In this document: positions 18,100 through 22,133 of the stretch, piece by piece
Layout: the number at the start of each line of letters is the position of its first letter
Numbering within the stretch: the first letter of the stretch is position 1
Assembly: GCA_003339415.1 (NCBI GenBank)
Contig: PDHQ01000465.1
Span: 1-22,133, forward strand
Origin: Ophiocordyceps camponoti-saundersi (nom. inval.)
Taxonomy: Eukaryota; Ascomycota; Sordariomycetes; Hypocreales; Ophiocordycipitaceae
Direction: 5' to 3'
Length of the DNA: 22,133 nucleotides
Notes under the pieces: generated by a model
Told to the model about the DNA's origin: nothing
Seen by the model: the letters and a program-made list of their open reading frames with translations, nothing else
The model's database searches: none
Made by a program: the position numbers and the translations under genes

Positions 18100-19130
18100 A
18101 CCTCTTTTACCTTTTAGTAATTTCTTTATATTCTCGCTTATATTAACGCGCTATTTCGTAGCTTATTTTTATTTTACGTAGCTATTTTTTCTTTTATATA
18201 TCTCCTTATTTTATTACCTTTATTAGTTATATAAGTAAATAAGTTTTTTTTTCCCTATTTATATTTTATTTCTCTCTCTCTCTCTCCCTCTTTCTATATA
18301 TAGTTATATATATATATATATATATATACGCTTTTATTTATACTCTTTCTAACCGTTTTTTTTATTTTTATTATTTTTCTATATAAAATAAGTATTATTT
18401 TCCCTTTTACCTCTCCTCTTTCCTCCTTATATCCTCTTCCTCGCTACGAACTCTTAAGTAAATAAATATATAGTATTATATACTAATACTTCGCTTCCTT
18501 AAGCACCGTATATATTCTTTATTATAATACTTACGGCAAAGTTTAGTAATAATCTTATTAGTTAAGGTTAGCCTAACTAGCTTATAATATAATACCTAAC
18601 TCCCGCGCTATAGCTAATAACCCTCTAAGCTTAGGGAATATACCTAAGGTAAAAAAAAAATAAGTATAGGCCGCTAAGGCGGCGTATAACGCCTTTTTAG
18701 ATATATACTTATTCTTTCGCTAATAGTCTTAAGCTCCGGCTATCTAAGGGATATTATAGTTTTCTAATTTATATATATTATAATACTAACTAATTAGAAT
18801 ATTACGCGGTAACTAAATACCTCCCCTTTTCCTTCTTACTTAATAACTAACCTAATTATATATTATAGTTTATAAAGCCCTTTTTTTAATATTAAGCCTA
18901 AAAATACTAAGAGCTTATTATACGAGAAAATCTCTCTGCTGCTAAATAGCTTAAATATACCTACCTCCGAGGATATTTTACGAAGTATTATAGCCTTTAA
19001 GATAAGTTCGATAATAGCGAATAATTTAATTCCGAAAATACTTAATATAGCCCTTAACTTTATTTATATTCTAAATATACGGTTTAATAATAAAAAGATA
19101 TAACTATTTATCTTTTATATTATAATTATA
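18100..19130. repeat. R module, copy R3
   Basis: Landmarks: TTAGTTATATAAGTAAATAAG (about 18222), a CT run (18271-18290), a TA run (18304-18328), CTTAAGCACCGTATATATTC (18498), CTTACGGCAAAG, CTAACTCCCGCGCTATAGCT (about 18596), GGCCGCTAAGGCGGCG (about 18669) and CCTCCGAGGATATTTTACG (about 18962). It is very similar to R4, with anchors 2742 bp apart. It separates M1 from M2. Confidence 0.8.
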
Positions 19131-20800
19131 TTTTATATCTCCCTATCTTATTTTTTCCCCCCTCTCCCTCCTTTTCCTTTTACGTATATATATACCTATA
19201 TATATATAATATATTTCTTTCTCTTTTTTATTATCTTAGCCTCCTTATAATCGTTAACCTCGCGATTTAATAAAAAAAGGTATTTTATATTCTTATACCC
19301 CTCCCCTTATCTCCCTCTCTATATAGTATTTCCTTTTTATTTTCGTTCCTTCTTTCCCTAGTTAATCTTCTATAATAAGGCTATAAATCTTATTATCGTT
19401 ACTTATTTTACTTACCTTAGTCTAATTAAAAGATAGTATTACTAGCGGTAGCGATATAATCTTATTATTTTACCTTTTAGAACTAACTATTTCGATAGCT
19501 ACTAGCGGTCTTTTTACCTTTTTATAATACCTTCTTCTCTTCTTAATAAATAAACCCTCCTACTAACCTTATATAGCTTAATAAGACCGCACTTCTCTCT
19601 TATCCCGCTTACCCCGTTACCTTACGCCTTAAACGCGATAACTTAACTAAGCGAGAGGTTATTAAGATTATATAGTTAAGAAGCTACTTCTACGCTATCC
19701 TCGCAGCGTTAAGAGGATCGCTTATCTAAGCTTACCTCGCAGCCTTAGAAGGATCGCCTATTTAAGTTTTTACGCGTTACTACTATGTTAACTCGCTATA
19801 CCCCTTTATTCGCTATATTAGAATACCTTTTTTCGAAAATAGTGCTTATATAATATATATCCTCTTCTGCTAATAGCATAGCTATACTTCTTTTTAGATT
19901 CTAGCTATACTCCCCTCTTACCTTTAAATAGATCCGCTAAATAGTAACGATACTATTAATAGCGAAAAGTAATTAGCTATTTTTTATAAACCCCTCCTTT
20001 TATTTTTTATCCTTATATTCGGATTAGCTTACTTAGCTATAAGGTTACTATATAAATAATTTATAAAAACTTTTAGTTTTAGAAATACTATAAATTAAAG
20101 CTACTCGTATATATATTACCCTCTAGCTATAGTTAACTTATCTATTAGCTTTTACTTTTTATTTTTTATATAAATAAACCTAACTAAAAATCTAACTTTT
20201 TAACTTTCTTTTAAAATTATTATTAGATTTATAAATTATAACTCTAATTTTAGAGATAACTTATAATAATAAAGCTACCTTATAGAATTAGTTTTTTATT
20301 TTAAATACGATATTTAAATCTCCTCTCCCCCCCTTATCCTCTTATCTTTTTTCCCTTTCTTAATTTCTTACCTCTCTCGCTACTTCGCTAGTTCTCCCCT
20401 CTCGCTCTCCCGCTATTCTCTTCCCTTCTCGCCCTTTCGATCTCTCGCTATTTTATCGTCCCCTTACTTTCTCGCTATTTTATTATCCCCTCGCTCTCTC
20501 GCTACTCTCCTTACCTTTTCCTCCCTTTACTACTAGTCTCCTTACTTTTTTAATCTTTCGCTTTTTAGTTCTCTTACCGCTCTCGCTACTCTCCTCGCCC
20601 TTTTAATCTCTCGCTTTTTAGTTCTCTTACCGCTTTCGCTACTCTCCTCGCCTTTTCGATCTCTCGCTTTTTAGTCCTCTCGCTCTCTTATTACTCTCCT
20701 CGTTCTCTCGTTCTCTTATTATTCTCCTTATCGCCTCGCTCTCTTACTACTCTTATCGCTATATACATTATTCCTTACGCTACCTTTTCTACCTTTTCTT
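19130..20800. repeat. M module, copy M2
   Basis: It is collinear with M1 (see that entry for offsets). The frame-preserving block is at about 19378-20105. The distal C/T-rich half (20330-20760) has a looser repeat of CTCTCGCTTTTTAGTYCTCT and CGCTACTCTCCTCGCC in place of the clean 27-bp array. M2 is about 0.4 kb shorter than M1. Confidence 0.8.
19378..20105 (-). pseudogene. Frame-preserving block in M2 (possible ORF relic)
   Basis: In the same minus frame as M1, 19824-19544 reads KGYSELT, three RIP-type stops, RVKT, then IGDPSKAAR, ISDPLNAARIA, LLNYIILITSRLVKLSRLRR and RSAVLLSYIRLVGGFIY. Substitutions relative to M1 include many that change residues conservatively, and the shared stops suggest former Q or W codons. 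The product is unidentified. If real, the sequence was a gene within a repeated element, inactivated in both copies. The plus-strand alternative reads LNKTALLSYPAYPVTLRLKR in the aligned position. Confidence 0.35.
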
Positions 20801-20966
20801 AGTTTCCTTATACTTTTACTTACGTAAATATAATATCTTATAGCTTATTTTTATTTCGCCTAACTATTTCTCCTTTCGTATCCCTCTTTACTTTATCGCT
20901 TATAGTAGTTATATAAGTAAACGGGTATTTTTTTCCCTATTTATATTTCGTTTCTTTCTCTCTCTT

Positions 20967-20997
<31 letters not shown>

Positions 20998-21880
20998 TTT
21001 TTCTTTCCCTCTCTCTCTCTCTCTATTCTTTTCGTATATAGTTATATATATATATATATATATATATATACGCTATTATTCCTACTCTCTCTAACTATCT
21101 TTCTTATTTTCGTCGTTCTTCTATATAAAATAGGTATTATTTTCCCTTTAACCTTCTTACTTTCCTCCTTATATCCTATTCCTTCTTACGAACCCTCTAA
21201 GAGATAAACGCGTAATATTATATACTAATATTTCGCTTTCTTAAGCACTATATATATTCTTCGTTATAATACTTACGATAAAGTTAAGTAACGCTCTCGC
21301 CGGTCTAGGTAAGCTAGAATAGCTTATAATATAGCACCTAACTCCCGTATTATAGCTAATAACCCTTTAAGTTTAGGGAATATACGTAACGTAAAAAAAA
21401 ATAAGCTTAGGCCGCCTAGGCGGCGTATAATGCCCTATAAATAATATACTTATTCTTTCGCCGATAAACTTAAGCTTTTACTATCCGATAGTTATTTTAG
21501 TTCTCTTATTTATATATATTATAACGCTAATAATTTAGAATATTATATAGTAATTAGATACCTCCTCCTTTCCTTCCTATTTAATAATTAACTTAATTAT
21601 ATATTATAGTTTATAGAGCCCTCTTTTTAATATTAAGCCCGAAGATACTAGGAGCTTATTATCTAATAAAATCTCTCTAACGCTAAATAGTTTAAGTGCG
21701 CCTACCTTTAAGGATATTTCGCGTATTATTACGGTCTCTAAGATAAATTTAATAATAATAAATAATTTAAATTAGAAAGTTCCTATTATAGCCCTTAACT
21801 TTACTTTATATTTTAGATATATAGTTTAATAATAGAAAGATATAAGTATTTATTTTTTAAGCTATTATTATATTTTATAT
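20800..21880. repeat. R module, copy R4
   Basis: It matches R3 across its length: TAGTTATATAAGTAAACGGG (about 20906), a long CT run (20955-21025), a TA run (21042-21070), CTTAAGCACTATATATATTC (21240), ACTTACGATAAAG, CTAACTCCCGTATTATAGCT and TTAAGGATATTTCGCG (about 21708). The exact palindrome GCCGCCTAGGCGGC lies at 21411-21424; R3 has a one-step imperfect form. R4 retains AAACGCGTA, as in R1. Confidence 0.8.
20955..21025. repeat. (CT)n-rich microsatellite
   Basis: CT dinucleotides with TTT interruptions fill this stretch. Equivalent CT runs are at 14099-14117 in R1 and 18271-18290 in R3, so the tract is a fixed part of the module with variable length. Confidence 0.88.
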
Positions 21881-22028
21881 CTCCCCCTCTTATTTTTTTT
21901 TTTTCCTTTTTTTAGTTTACTAGCCCTTTTCCCCTCTCCTTTCGCTAGTCTCCTCTTACCCTTTTTATATATTTCCCTCGCTACTTTTCTCTTCCTCTCT
22001 CGTACTATCTCGCTCTCTTATTATTATT

Positions 22029-22066
<38 letters not shown>

Positions 22067-22133
22067 ATAAATAAAAAAACAAATAACACTCCCTCCTTTT
22101 TATTATAAACCTCTACTTATTCTTCTTTTTTTC
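21881..22133. repeat. C/T-rich tail, possible partial M module
   Basis: After R4 the sequence goes into T runs and CTCGCTAC/CTAGTCTCC pyrimidine DNA like that at 17250-17350 in M1, but it lacks the frame-preserving block. It may be an internally deleted third M module, or simply related low-complexity DNA. It contains a 37-nt poly-C tract, followed by A-rich and T-rich sequence at the window end. Confidence 0.5.
22030..22066. repeat. Poly-C tract, 37 nt
   Basis: An unbroken run of 37 C preceded by TTATTATTA. It is nearly the same length as the 38-C tract at 1745, which is preceded by CCG and followed by TTATTATC. Confidence 0.85.

Larger units (their letters stand above)
16040..18100. repeat. 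M module, copy M1
   Basis: M1 aligns with M2 at a constant offset of 3089 bp from at least 16289 to 16870. Examples are AATAAGACCG at 16491 versus 19580, and GATCCGCTAAATAG at 16842 versus 19931. The offset becomes 3074 after a 15-bp gap near 16880. Differences are mainly transitions, as expected of RIP. The distal half (17250-18100) is almost pure C/T on the plus strand and includes the 27-bp minisatellite. M1 lies between R2 and R3. Confidence 0.8.
1..22133. other. RIP-mutated, gene-poor fungal repeat region
   Basis: The whole window lacks CpA and TpG over long runs. In 8581-8700 I count no CA, no TG and more than 20 TA. CpG and CpT stay common, which fits RIP acting on CpA on both strands, a process known in filamentous ascomycetes. 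The consequence is loss of ATG, TGG, CAA and CAG and a flood of TAA and TAG in all frames. I found no open frame starting with ATG that is long enough to be a gene. RIP needs duplicated DNA, and the repeats listed below supply it. The assignment to ascomycete heterochromatin is inference from composition; the species cannot be named. Confidence 0.88.

Noticed and set aside
17311..18117. 268-codon plus-strand open frame rich in L, S and P
   Set aside because: It starts at TTG, is a translation of pyrimidine-only repeats, and the opposite strand is also open through the 27-bp array.

Overview
The window reads as nuclear DNA of a filamentous ascomycete (Pezizomycotina) that has been heavily mutated by repeat-induced point mutation (RIP). 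CpA and its complement TpG are almost absent over long stretches (none of either in 8581-8700, against more than 20 TpA). TpA is in great excess, and CpG and CpT remain common. That is the CpA-to-TpA pattern of RIP, not general AT drift or CpG deamination. As a result ATG and TGA are nearly missing, TAA and TAG are everywhere, and no intact gene is visible. The few long open frames start at GTG or TTG and lie in low-complexity sequence. I see no tRNA, rRNA, CRISPR array or bacterial-type operon. Supportable content is repeats, simple-sequence tracts and gene relics.

Layout. (1) 1-1668: a 9-bp minisatellite, an unidentified plus-strand relic (379-861), a cluster of CCTAGG palindromes and a 26-bp minisatellite. 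(2) 1669-4662: a patchwork punctuated by about 19 copies of a motif of about 21 bp, with consensus core GGATTATTAGCGTRGTRGAC. It also holds long C and G homopolymers, short tandem repeats, and a piece that reads like the von Willebrand-type domain of the DNA-end-binding protein Ku80 (1783-1877). (3) 4663-7950: mostly featureless RIP DNA, with two less mutated islets and a truncated copy of a dispersed element. (4) 7955-13855: further copies of that element (about 560 bp core, up to about 0.8-1.0 kb) flank a region containing a minus-strand relic at 10480-11513. (5) 13900-22133: a repeat family built of an R module (four copies) and an M module (two copies plus a tail). The two M copies lie about 3.09 kb apart, with C/T-rich minisatellites on the plus strand and poly-A and poly-C tracts.

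No genes here act together. The likely setting is constitutive heterochromatin such as a subtelomere, pericentromere or accessory region, but no telomeric array or centromere signature decides between them. In such DNA every stop looks RIP-derived, so readable relic frames are weak evidence. The frames I trust more are the Ku80-like peptide, a 78-codon stop-free run on the minus strand, and a block kept nearly free of indels between M1 and M2.
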